Positions 8,971 to 17,154 of a DNA stretch of 35,888 nucleotides are shown here, piece by piece. Location: assembly GCF_937891315.1 (NCBI RefSeq), contig NZ_CALAGI010000087.1, positions 1 to 35,888 on the forward strand, given 5' to 3'. The stretch comes from an uncultured Amaricoccus sp. Its GTDB lineage: Bacteria; Pseudomonadota; Alphaproteobacteria; Rhodobacterales; Rhodobacteraceae. Under the pieces are notes generated by a model. The model did not search any database. It was given only the letters and a program-made list of their open reading frames with translations, and was not told the DNA's origin. A program made the translations under genes and the position numbers. Every line of letters begins with the position of its first letter. Position 1 is the stretch's first letter.

Positions 8971-9377
8971 CGCCGGCCCGGCTCCGCGAGCTCCTGCGCC
9001 TCGCCGAGGCACGGAAGTCGGGGAACCTCGCCCGGCTCGACGCGCTGCTGGCCGAGGTCCGCGCTTGCGAGGCCGAGATCGAGGACGCGGCGCGGACGGT
9101 GGTTCAGGATCTGGCGGCGGCGGCCGAGATGCCGATGGCCCAGCTCGCGCTCCGCCAGATCTGGGCCGACCAGCGCGTGGCTCAGGCTCGGCGGCGGATG
9201 GCGGCGCTTGAGCCTCGGGTCGCCGAGGCGCGGGCGACGGCGCTTCAGAGCCTTGGCAAGCACGCCGCGCTGGAAAAGCTCATCGACCACGCGGATCGGG
9301 ACGCCGCCCAAGTCCGCGCGGCGCGGGCCGAGCGCGACGCGCCGCCGCCGCCGCCAACCGCGCGCCGCACCGGATAG
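8967..9377 (+). CDS. FliJ-like coiled-coil protein
   Basis: A 136-residue, charged, almost wholly helical protein rich in Ala, Arg, Glu and Leu with heptad-like spacing over residues 3-120 (RLRELLRLAEARKSGNLARLD onward) and a proline-rich tail (DAPPPPPTARR). Length and composition resemble FliJ, the coiled-coil export chaperone, and its place at the end of a flhA-fliR-flhB block supports a flagellar role. No diagnostic motif confirms FliJ. The GTG start at 8967 overlaps the flhB stop; longer starts would run inside flhB. It converges on the next gene with a 12-base gap. Confidence 0.7.
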   Translation: MTPARLRELLRLAEARKSGNLARLDALLAEVRACEAEIEDAARTVVQDLAAAAEMPMAQLALRQIWADQRVAQARRRMAALEPRVAEARATALQSLGKHAALEKLIDHADRDAAQVRAARAERDAPPPPPTARRTG

Positions 9378-9389
9378 ACGCCGGACGCC

Positions 9390-9872
9390 TCAGGCCAGCG
9401 TCGTCGCGATCCGCTCCAGCGTCGCCTTCTCGGCCGCGCTGACCTTCTCGCCGCCGAAGCCGAGAAAGCCGCCCTCGCTTCCCGCCTCGGCCACCTTGGC
9501 CGCGATCTCGTTCAGCCAGGCCTTGAACCCCGACGCCGCCTCGGGCGCCTTGGCCGCGACGAGAGCCGAGACCGCGCCGAGCTCGGTCACCGCGGAATCG
9601 ACGATCGCCGCCGGCGCCTTGCCCCGGGCCTCGGCCTTCAGCGCGCTCCGTGCGAGGTCGCGACCCTCGCTGGTCTGGTAGGCGGCGACGATCTCGTCCA
9701 CCAGCGCATTGCCACCCGCGGCCTTGCCGATGGCACCGGCGACCGCGACGCTCTCCTTGACCGCGCCCCACAGGCCGCCGGGATCGGCCGCCGTCACCGC
9801 GATGCTGGCGAGCATCGGTGCGCCGACCACCCGCGCCCATTCCTCCGGCGTGAAAGCTTCCTTCAGGCTCAT
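9390..9872 (-). CDS. Unrecognised small alanine-rich protein
   Basis: A 160-residue protein I cannot assign. It starts MSLKEAFTPEEWARVVGAP, is mostly predicted helix with many Ala and Glu, and contains a glycine-rich GGFLGFGGEK stretch near residue 143. I see no signal peptide, convincing membrane segment or metal motif. The start at 9872 is supported by a strong GGGAGGA ribosome site; an upstream extension to 9989 would have no such site and would run into the promoter region of the divergent gene at 10068. A cytosolic helical-bundle protein is the most that can be said. Confidence 0.75.
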   Translation of the reverse strand: MSLKEAFTPEEWARVVGAPMLASIAVTAADPGGLWGAVKESVAVAGAIGKAAGGNALVDEIVAAYQTSEGRDLARSALKAEARGKAPAAIVDSAVTELGAVSALVAAKAPEAASGFKAWLNEIAAKVAEAGSEGGFLGFGGEKVSAAEKATLERIATTLA

Positions 9873-10067
9873 CCCCAGTCCTCCCGTTTTTATCCGAGCG
9901 GCGAGAATTGCCCTGAAGGCCGTCCGTTGCAAGTGCCGAGGAATTCGCCTTGCAAGCGGTTTTGGCGCCGGGATAGCTTTGGCGCGCATCTTCGCTCAGC
10001 CGTTCGTGGTCGCTCTCGGGGTCGGAGGGTGGGTGAAAGCGTGGTTCGAGGCAATGCGGGGTCTGAG

Positions 10068-11429
10068 ATGCGGGGCAAACTGACGCTCGAGGAACTGGCC
10101 GAGGCGGTGGCGGCGGGAACGATCGACACCGTGCTGGTCGCGCTGATCGACATGCAGGGCCGGCTGATGGGCAAGCGCTTCCAGGCCGAGTTCTTCCTCG
10201 AAAGCGGCTGGCGCGAGACTCACGGCTGCAACTATCTCCTCGCCACCGACTTCGAAATGGAGACGGTGCCGGGCTACGCCGCCACGAGCTGGCAGGCCGG
10301 CTACGGCGACTATACCATGCGCCCCGACCTCTCGACGCTGCGCGTCGTGCCGTGGCTGCCCGGCACCGCTCTGGTCCTCTGCGACGTCGAGGACCATCGC
10401 ACGCACGCCGAGGTGCCGCATTCGCCGCGCACGCTGCTCAAGGGCCAGATCGCACGGCTGGAGGCGATGGGCCTGCGGGCCATGATGGCCTCGGAGCTCG
10501 AATTCTTCCTGTTCGAACAGAGCTACGCCGAGCTGCAGGCGGCCGGCTATCGCGGCCTGACAACGCTCGGGGCCTACAACGAGGATTATCACATCTTCCA
10601 GACCTCGAAGGAGGAGGATGTGATGCGGGCGATCCGCACCGGCCTCAACGCCGCGGGCATTCCGGTCGAGAATTCCAAGGGCGAGGCGAGCGCGGGCCAG
10701 GAGGAGATCAACGTCCGCTACGCCGCGGCGCTGGAGGCGGCGGACGGCCATGTCATCGTCAAGAACGGCTGCAAGGAGATCGCCTTCGCCAAGGGTCGGG
10801 CGCTGACCTTCCTCGCCAAGTGGAACGACCGCGCGGCCGGATCCTCGGCCCATGTCCACCAGTCGCTCTGGACCCTCGCCGGCGAGCCCGCCTTCCTCGA
10901 CGCGGACAGCGGCGGCATGTCGCCCCTGATGCGCGGCTTCCTCGCCGGGCAGCTCGCCCATGCCGAGGCGATCACCTATTTCCTCGCGCCGAACATCAAC
11001 AGCTACAAGCGCTTCGCCGCCGGCACCTTCGCGCCGACCAAGGCGGTCTGGTCGGACGACAATCGCACGGCCGGCTGGCGCGTGGTTGGCGAGGGGTCGA
11101 AGGCGATCCGGGTCGAGTGCCGGGTCGGCGGCTCGGACCTCAATCCCCATCTCACCTACGCCGCGTTGCTCGCCGCCGGGATCGACGGCATCGAGCGCGG
11201 GCTGGAGCTGGAGCCCGAGTTCCGCGGCGACGCCTACGTGGCCGATGCTCGCGAGATCCCGAAGACCCTGCGCGCCGCGCTGGAGGCGCTCGACGGTGGC
11301 GCGATGCTGCGCGGCGCCTTCGGCGACGCGGTCGTCGAGCACTATTTGCACGCCGGCCGCTGGGAGCAGGCGGAATACGACCGGCGCGTCACCGACTGGG
11401 AAATCGCCCGCGGCTTCGAGCGGGCGTGA
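10068..11429 (+). CDS. Glutamine synthetase-like gamma-glutamyl-amine ligase
   Basis: A 453-residue member of the glutamine synthetase superfamily of the PuuA/GlnT-like branch, predicted to join glutamate to an amine using ATP. Visible elements are an N-terminal beta-grasp region (residues 1-100), the ELEFFLFE metal site, GQEEINV, the HVHQSL ATP/metal site, NINSYKRF, and a C-terminal ECRVGGSDLNPHL substrate site. The NLYDL adenylylation site of assimilatory GlnA is absent, so control by GlnE is unlikely. I chose the ATG at 10068 (MRGKLTLEEL). The aldehyde dehydrogenase gene follows after 10 bases and an alcohol dehydrogenase after that, so the substrate is probably an amine-bearing alcohol such as ethanolamine or a propanolamine. 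Substrate identity is inference. Confidence 0.88.
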   Translation: MRGKLTLEELAEAVAAGTIDTVLVALIDMQGRLMGKRFQAEFFLESGWRETHGCNYLLATDFEMETVPGYAATSWQAGYGDYTMRPDLSTLRVVPWLPGTALVLCDVEDHRTHAEVPHSPRTLLKGQIARLEAMGLRAMMASELEFFLFEQSYAELQAAGYRGLTTLGAYNEDYHIFQTSKEEDVMRAIRTGLNAAGIPVENSKGEASAGQEEINVRYAAALEAADGHVIVKNGCKEIAFAKGRALTFLAKWNDRAAGSSAHVHQSLWTLAGEPAFLDADSGGMSPLMRGFLAGQLAHAEAITYFLAPNINSYKRFAAGTFAPTKAVWSDDNRTAGWRVVGEGSKAIRVECRVGGSDLNPHLTYAALLAAGIDGIERGLELEPEFRGDAYVADAREIPKTLRAALEALDGGAMLRGAFGDAVVEHYLHAGRWEQAEYDRRVTDWEIARGFERA

Positions 11430-11439
11430 GGAGCGAAGA

Positions 11440-12816
11440 ATGAGCGAGATCACCTGCGTCACGCCGATCGACGGCAGCGTCTGGGCCAGCCGTCCGGCCG
11501 AGCCGATCGCCGCCGTGCGCGACAAGCTCAAGGCGGCGCGCGCGGCCCAGAAGCTCTGGGCCGCGCGGCCGCTGGACGAGCGCGTCGCGCTGGTGCGTGA
11601 GGGCATCGAGCGGCTCGCCCGCGTCAATGTCGACGTGGTGACCGAACTTGCCTGGCAGATGGGCCGCCCGGTCCGGTTCGGCGGCGAGCTGAAGCCCCTG
11701 CGCGACCGCGCCGCCTATATGGAGGAGATCGCGGCCAGAACCCTCGCGCCGGTGGTGGTCGAGGACGATGGCGCCTTCCGCCGGTACCTCGCGCGGGAGC
11801 CGCTGGGCCTTGTCTTCGTGATCGCGCCGTGGAACTATCCCTATCTCACCGCGATCAATACCATCGTCCCCGGTCTGATCGCCGGCAACGCCGTGGTGCT
11901 GAAACACGCCAGTCAGACGCTTCTCGTCGGTGAGCGTCTGGCTCAGGCCTTCGCGCATCTGCCCGAGGGCGTGTTTTCCAACCTCGTGCTCGACCATGCC
12001 ACGACCGCGGCGCTGATCGCCGAGCGGGCGTTCGATTTCGTGAATTTCACCGGCTCGGTACGCGGCGGGCAGGAGATCGAGCGCGCGGCGGCCGGCACCT
12101 TTACCGGCGTCGGGCTCGAGCTCGGCGGCAAGGATCCGGCCTATGTCCGGGCCGACGCCGATCTCGGCGTGGCGGTCGAAACGCTGGTCGACGGCGCCTT
12201 CTACAATTCCGGCCAGTGCTGCTGCGGCATCGAGCGGATCTATGTCCACGAGAGCCTTTACGACCGCTTCGTCGAGCAGGCGGTCGCCGCCGTCTCGCAA
12301 TACCGCCTCGGCAATCCGCTCGAAGCCGAGACCACGCTGGGGCCGATGGCCTCGAAGCGCTTCGCCGACACCGTGCGGGGCCAGGTGGCCGAAGCGGTCG
12401 CGGCGGGGGCGAAACCGCTGATCGACCCCGGCCTCTTTCCCGCCGATACCGGCGCCGACGCCTATCTCGCGCCGCAGCTGCTGGTCGATGTCGATCATTC
12501 GATGCGGGTGATGATGGAGGAGAGCTTCGGCCCGGTGGTCGGCGTGATGAAGGTCCGCGACGATGCCGAGGCGATCGCCCTGATGAACGACTGCCACTAC
12601 GGGCTGACCGCGAGCGTCTGGACCGAGGATTTCGACAAGGCGGCCGAGATCGGCGCGCGGATCGAGACCGGGACTGTCTTCATGAACCGCTGCGACTATC
12701 TCGACCCGGCGCTCTGCTGGACCGGGGTGAAGGACACGGGTCGCGGTGCGAGCATGTCCTATCTCGGCTATCTCAGCCTGACCCGGCCGAAATCCTATCA
12801 TCTCAGGAAGCTCTGA
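11440..12816 (+). CDS. NAD(P)-dependent aldehyde dehydrogenase
   Basis: A 458-residue aldehyde dehydrogenase that oxidises an aldehyde to its acid. The cofactor region PWNYPYLTAINTIVPGLIAGNAVVLKHA is near residues 128-155; the general base is Glu227 in LELGGKDP; the nucleophile is Cys261 in the unusual triple-cysteine run NSGQCCCG (260-262). The C-terminal EESFGPVVGVM motif is also present. It is slightly shorter than the 480-500 residues common in the family, mainly at the N-terminus. Gene order suggests it acts on the aldehyde made by the following alcohol dehydrogenase, perhaps still carrying a gamma-glutamyl group. The start has GAGGAGCGAA just upstream. Confidence 0.93.
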   Translation: MSEITCVTPIDGSVWASRPAEPIAAVRDKLKAARAAQKLWAARPLDERVALVREGIERLARVNVDVVTELAWQMGRPVRFGGELKPLRDRAAYMEEIAARTLAPVVVEDDGAFRRYLAREPLGLVFVIAPWNYPYLTAINTIVPGLIAGNAVVLKHASQTLLVGERLAQAFAHLPEGVFSNLVLDHATTAALIAERAFDFVNFTGSVRGGQEIERAAAGTFTGVGLELGGKDPAYVRADADLGVAVETLVDGAFYNSGQCCCGIERIYVHESLYDRFVEQAVAAVSQYRLGNPLEAETTLGPMASKRFADTVRGQVAEAVAAGAKPLIDPGLFPADTGADAYLAPQLLVDVDHSMRVMMEESFGPVVGVMKVRDDAEAIALMNDCHYGLTASVWTEDFDKAAEIGARIETGTVFMNRCDYLDPALCWTGVKDTGRGASMSYLGYLSLTRPKSYHLRKL

Positions 12817-12820
12817 CATC

Positions 12821-13981
12821 ATGGCCGCGACCGCCAACTGGAACTATCCGACCGCCATCCGCTTCGGCGCGGGACGGATCGCCGAACTCGGCCGGGCCTG
12901 CGTCACCGCCGGCATCAGCCGCCCGCTGCTGGTCACCGACCCCGGCATCGTGTCGTTGCCGATCACCGCGCGCGCGCTCGCGGCGATCCGGGGCGAGGGG
13001 CTGGAGGTGGCGGTCTTCTCGGAGGTGAAGACGAACCCGACCGAGGACAATGTCGCGGCCGGCCTCGCCGCGCTGCGGGCCGGCGGCCATGACGGCGTCG
13101 TCGCCTTCGGCGGCGGCTCGGCGCTCGATTGCGGCAAGGTGGTGGCCTTCATGCGCGGCCAGGCCCGGCCGATGTGGGATTTCGAGGATGTCGGCGACTG
13201 GTGGACCCGCGCCGACCCGGCCGGCATCGCGCCGATCGTCGCGGTACCGACCACCGCCGGCACCGGTTCCGAGGTCGGCCGCGCCGGGGTGATCACCAAT
13301 GTCGCGAGCCACACCAAGAAGGTGATCTTCCACCCGCGGATGATGCCGACGGAGGTCATCTGCGATCCCGAGCTCACCATCGACCTGCCGCCGCATCTCA
13401 CCGCCGGCACCGGCATGGACGCGCTCGCCCACTGCCTCGAAGCCTATTGCGCGCCGGCCTATCACCCGATGGCCGAGGGCATCGCCGTCGAGGGCATCCG
13501 CCTCGTCAAGGAGTACCTGCCCCGCGCCTACCGCGACGGCGCCGACCTCGAGGCGCGGGCGCAAATGCTCAGCGCGGCGGCGATGGGCGCCACCGCCTTC
13601 CAGAAGGGCCTCGGGGCGATCCATGCTCTGTCGCACCCGGTCGGGGCGATCTACAATACGCACCACGGGCTGACCAACGCGGTCTTCATGCCCTATGTGC
13701 TCGATTTCAATCGCGAAGCGATCTATGACAAGATCGAGCGGCTGGCCGCCTGGCTCGGCATCGCGGATGGCTTCTCGGGCTTCCTCGACTTCCTGCTGCG
13801 GCTGCGGCGCGACCTCGGCATCCCGCATACCCTCGACCGGATCGGGCTCGACGGCGCCCGCTTCGCCGAGATGGCGGAGATGGCGGTGGTCGATCCGACC
13901 GCCGGCGGCAATCCCCGGACGCTGACGGCGGGCGATGCGATGGATCTCTACCAGCGCGCGCTCGACGGTCGGGTCGGCTGA
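12821..13981 (+). CDS. Iron-containing alcohol dehydrogenase
   Basis: A 386-residue group III (FucO-type) alcohol dehydrogenase. The NAD-binding GGGSALDCGK motif is near residues 98-107. The four metal ligands line up as Asp200 and His204 (GMDALAH), His268 (GAIHALSH) and His282 (NTHHG), so a functional metal site is expected. It follows the aldehyde dehydrogenase after four bases and would supply that enzyme's substrate by oxidising an alcohol group. The actual alcohol is not determinable from sequence; an amino alcohol made into a gamma-glutamyl amide by the first gene is the most economical reading. Confidence 0.94.
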   Translation: MAATANWNYPTAIRFGAGRIAELGRACVTAGISRPLLVTDPGIVSLPITARALAAIRGEGLEVAVFSEVKTNPTEDNVAAGLAALRAGGHDGVVAFGGGSALDCGKVVAFMRGQARPMWDFEDVGDWWTRADPAGIAPIVAVPTTAGTGSEVGRAGVITNVASHTKKVIFHPRMMPTEVICDPELTIDLPPHLTAGTGMDALAHCLEAYCAPAYHPMAEGIAVEGIRLVKEYLPRAYRDGADLEARAQMLSAAAMGATAFQKGLGAIHALSHPVGAIYNTHHGLTNAVFMPYVLDFNREAIYDKIERLAAWLGIADGFSGFLDFLLRLRRDLGIPHTLDRIGLDGARFAEMAEMAVVDPTAGGNPRTLTAGDAMDLYQRALDGRVG

Positions 13982-13985
13982 GCGG

Positions 13986-14624
13986 ATGGAGTTCGATTTC
14001 ACCACCTTGCCGGCGCCCGACCGCTATCGGCTCCTCACCAATTTCGTCGTCCCGCGCCCGATCGCCCTCGTCTCGACCCGCTCGCCGGGTGGCGCGAACA
14101 ACGCGGCGCCGATGAGCTTCTTCAATGTCTTCTCGCAGGAGCCGCCGCTGCTCATTCTCGGCATCCAGGGCCGGGGCGGCGAGGAAAAGGACACGCTGGC
14201 CAATATCCGGCGCGAGGGCGCCTTCGTCGTCAATATGGTCGACATGAGCCTCGCCGAGGCGATGATCGTCTGCGGGGTGAATTTCGAAGCCGGGATCGAC
14301 GAGATCGCCTTCGCCGGCCTCACGGCGGTGCCGGGCGTCAAGGTTCCGGCACCCCGGATCGCCGAATCGCCCTGCTCGATGGAATGCCGGGTCGAGCGCA
14401 TCCTCGACTGGCCGAACCGGGGACTCGTGCTCGGCGAGGTGGTGGAGATGCATGTGCGCGACGACTGCCTCGACGCCGCCGGCCGCTATGTCCGCCCCGA
14501 GGCCTACCAGCCGATCGCCCGCCTCCATGCCGACAACTATCTGACCAGCGACCGCCAGTTCACCCTGTCGAAGCCCGCCCATCTCCTCCCCTACGAGGAG
14601 CGCCCGTCCAAATCCAAAGCCTGA
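13986..14624 (+). CDS. Flavin reductase-like FMN-binding split-barrel protein
   Basis: A 212-residue protein of the flavin reductase-like domain family. Typical elements are NFVVPRPIALVSTRSPGGANNAAPMSFFN at residues 14-43 and the following PPLLILG strand, plus GAFVVNMV. Members bind FMN and either reduce free flavin for a partner oxygenase or act as stand-alone flavoproteins. No oxygenase gene is present nearby, so a partner, if any, is elsewhere. It lies four bases after the alcohol dehydrogenase and ends the four-gene unit. Confidence 0.88.
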   Translation: MEFDFTTLPAPDRYRLLTNFVVPRPIALVSTRSPGGANNAAPMSFFNVFSQEPPLLILGIQGRGGEEKDTLANIRREGAFVVNMVDMSLAEAMIVCGVNFEAGIDEIAFAGLTAVPGVKVPAPRIAESPCSMECRVERILDWPNRGLVLGEVVEMHVRDDCLDAAGRYVRPEAYQPIARLHADNYLTSDRQFTLSKPAHLLPYEERPSKSKA

Positions 14625-14791
14625 CGGGTTCCGCCCAGTGCGCCGGAAGCCCTGCGAGGCCATGTCCGCGCGGGATCATCTCCCGGGTTTTCACACTGGC
14701 AGATTCCTGTCGGACAGGACGCGCGGAGCCGCCAACGGCCGGGGAGAACAAGGGTTCGCGACCAACAGCGTGAAGCCCGCGGGAGCCTCCG

Positions 14792-14813
14792 GTCCCGGCC
14801 GGGAGGCCGGGAC
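14792..14813. terminator. Strong hairpin between convergent units
   Basis: A perfect 9-base stem (GTCCCGGCC with GGCCGGGAC) around a GGGA loop sits between the flavin reductase gene and the convergent asd gene. Neither side has a T-run, so it may act as a bidirectional transcript end that stabilises 3' ends, not as a classical intrinsic terminator. Confidence 0.5.
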
Positions 14814-14824
14814 TCTGGCGCAAG

Positions 14825-15847
14825 CTACCCCTTCTTCAGCACCCGTCGGCCGAGGAGCTCGGCGATCTGCACCGCGTTCAGCGCCGCGCCCTTGCGAAGG
14901 TTGTCGCTCACCACCCAGAGATTGAGGCCGTTGTCGATGGTCGGGTCCTGACGGATCCGGCTGACATAGGTCGCATATTCGCCAACGGATTCGATCGGCG
15001 TCACGTAGCCGCCGGGCTCGCGCTTGTCGATCACCAGCACGCCCGGCGCCTCGCGCAGGATCTCGCGCGCCTCGGCCTCGTCCAGATCCTGCTCGAACTC
15101 GACATTGACCGCCTCGGAATGCCCGACGAAGACCGGCACGCGTACGCAGGTCGCCGTCACCTTGATCGCGGGATCGACGATCTTCTTCGTCTCCGCGGCC
15201 ATCTTCCATTCTTCCTTGGTCGAGCCGTCGTCGAGGAAGACGTCGATATGCGGGATCACGTTGAAGGCGATCTGCTTGGGGAAGACGCTCGGTGCCACCT
15301 CCTGCCCCGGGACATAGAGGCCCTTGGTCTGGTTCCAGAGCTCGTCCATCGCTTCCTTGCCGGCGCCCGAGACCGACTGATAGGTGGAGACCACCACCCG
15401 GCGGATCGTCGCCCGGTCGTGCAGCGGCTTCAGCGCCACCACCATCTGCGCGGTCGAGCAGTTCGGATTGGCGATGATGTTCTTCTTCGCATACCCCATG
15501 ATCGCATCCGGATTCACCTCGGGCACGATCAGCGGCACGTCGGGGTCGTAGCGGTAGAGCGAGGAATTGTCGATCACCACGCAACCGGACTTCGCCGCGA
15601 CCGGGGCGTATTTCTTCGTCGCCTCCGAGCCGATGGCGAAGAGCGCGATGTCCCAGCCAGCGAAGTCGAACGTGTCGAGATCCTCGGTCTTCAGGGTCTT
15701 GTCGCCGAAGGAACAGGTGGTACCGAGGCTCCTGCGCGAGGCGAGCGCCACGATTTCGTCGACGGGAAATTCCCGCTCGGCGAGGATGTTCAGCATTTCG
15801 CGGCCCACGTTGCCCGTGGCGCCAACGACGGCGATGCGGTAGCCCAT
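14825..15847 (-). CDS. asd: Aspartate-semialdehyde dehydrogenase
   Basis: Reduces aspartyl phosphate to aspartate semialdehyde with NADPH, feeding lysine, diaminopimelate, threonine and methionine synthesis. The 340-residue protein has the nucleotide-binding GATGNVGREML motif at residues 9-19, catalytic Cys130 in ANPNCSTAQ, and later GHSEAVNVEF. I chose the ATG at 15847 (MGYRIAVV) because GGAG lies about ten bases before it; a start at 15859 would add MENE and bury that site. In related bacteria asd often sits beside leuB; here five other genes and a tRNA lie between them. Confidence 0.96.
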   Translation of the reverse strand: MGYRIAVVGATGNVGREMLNILAEREFPVDEIVALASRRSLGTTCSFGDKTLKTEDLDTFDFAGWDIALFAIGSEATKKYAPVAAKSGCVVIDNSSLYRYDPDVPLIVPEVNPDAIMGYAKKNIIANPNCSTAQMVVALKPLHDRATIRRVVVSTYQSVSGAGKEAMDELWNQTKGLYVPGQEVAPSVFPKQIAFNVIPHIDVFLDDGSTKEEWKMAAETKKIVDPAIKVTATCVRVPVFVGHSEAVNVEFEQDLDEAEAREILREAPGVLVIDKREPGGYVTPIESVGEYATYVSRIRQDPTIDNGLNLWVVSDNLRKGAALNAVQIAELLGRRVLKKG

Positions 15848-15904
15848 CTCATTCTCCAAGGATCGTCCGAGCGCGCTTCTGCCGCTTTTGCCCCGAGAAG
15901 TAAA

Positions 15905-17107
15905 TCACATGCCGCGCGGCAGGTGGCGCAGGGTCAGCCAGCCGACCAGGGCCATAAGCGCGGCGAGTGCGAGAAACGCGCCCGGATAGCCGAAGGCCAT
16001 GAACAGGAAGAAATAGGCGATTTGCGGCAGGAGCTCGGCGAGGTCGATATAGGTGCGATAGACCGTCGTCATTTCCGCCCGCTCGTGTGCCCGCGCCGCG
16101 CGCAGGAACGGCACCGGCCCGAGGCCGTCGATCAGCGCGACGAAGAAGGCCGCGGCCACCATGGTCGCCCCGGCCAGCGCCGGAAGGGACGGGCTGAGGC
16201 CCGCCACCGCCGCGACCAGCGCCGCCGCCGCGAGGAAGGCGGTGCCGAGCACGAAGCGGAGCGAGAAGCGCTCGGCCAGCCGCCGGCTGAAGAGATTGTT
16301 GAGGAGCATCAGGTTCCCCGCCGCGACGGCGAGGCCGCCGGCCTCCGGTCCGAGCCTGCCCTCGACCATCAGGATCGGGATATAGATGAAGAAGGTCGAC
16401 CAGAAGGCCGAACGTGCGAAGGCGATGCCCCAGGCGAGGCGGAGCCGCGGTTGCGCCGTGAAGCGCCGGATCGCGGCCACCGGGTGGGCCGGCCCCGGCG
16501 CCGCCCCGCCGGCGCGGATCGGCCCGCCCTCCGCCAGCCGCAGCGCCCAGAAGATCGCGCAGAGCGCCGCGGCCGCCAGAGCGCTGAGCAGACACGGCGC
16601 CCAGAGTCCAACGACGCTCATCAGCCAGACGCCGAGGAATGGCGCGACGCCCCAGGCGAGCGTCGCCATGGCGAGCCGCAAGGGCTCGGACCGGGTAAGG
16701 TCACGCTTGCCGATATTGTCCATGATATAGAGCGCGAGGGTGATGTTCAGCATGGCCGCCCCCACCGTCCGCGCGATCATGCCGACGAGGAGCGCCGGCG
16801 CCGCGTCCATGGCGAGCAGCGCGGCGAAGGCCGCGAGCAGGGCGCAGCCGAGCGTATAGGTCCAGCGCCGGCCGAGCAGCCGCACGGCGACCGGAATCGC
16901 GAAGCTGAGGCCGAGCGCGGCGAGCGCCACCGCCGTGAAGGCGAGGCTGACCGTCCCCTTGTCGCCGAGAAGCGCGAAGGCGGTCAGGGGCAGCACGGTG
17001 ACCAGCGTGGCGCGCGCGATCGATTCGAAGAAGAACAGCAGGCCGAAGGACCAAGCCCCCGGCTGGGAGACCGAGATCAGGATCGGGTGCCGGACATGCG
17101 TCGCCAT
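15905..17107 (-). CDS. Major facilitator superfamily transporter
   Basis: A 400-residue polytopic membrane protein with about twelve hydrophobic segments in two halves, separated by a charged, proline- and glycine-rich loop near residues 205-230. This size and layout fit the major facilitator superfamily; a basic loop (VRLLGRRWTY) between early helices is consistent. Substrate cannot be inferred: neighbours are asd on one side and an envelope glycosyltransferase on the other, with 47 bases to the latter, so it may share its transcript. Efflux is a reasonable guess only. Confidence 0.85.
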   Translation of the reverse strand: MATHVRHPILISVSQPGAWSFGLLFFFESIARATLVTVLPLTAFALLGDKGTVSLAFTAVALAALGLSFAIPVAVRLLGRRWTYTLGCALLAAFAALLAMDAAPALLVGMIARTVGAAMLNITLALYIMDNIGKRDLTRSEPLRLAMATLAWGVAPFLGVWLMSVVGLWAPCLLSALAAAALCAIFWALRLAEGGPIRAGGAAPGPAHPVAAIRRFTAQPRLRLAWGIAFARSAFWSTFFIYIPILMVEGRLGPEAGGLAVAAGNLMLLNNLFSRRLAERFSLRFVLGTAFLAAAALVAAVAGLSPSLPALAGATMVAAAFFVALIDGLGPVPFLRAARAHERAEMTTVYRTYIDLAELLPQIAYFFLFMAFGYPGAFLALAALMALVGWLTLRHLPRGM

Positions 17108-17154
17108 GGGCTAGCGGCCGCGCCGCGCCATGCCGCGTGCCGAAGGGGGCCGCG

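Noticed and set aside
10068..14624. Puu-type putrescine degradation operon
   Set aside because: The first gene resembles PuuA, but there is no PuuB oxidase, PuuD hydrolase, PuuP transporter or PuuR regulator, and an iron alcohol dehydrogenase is present instead, so a hydroxyl-bearing substrate fits better.
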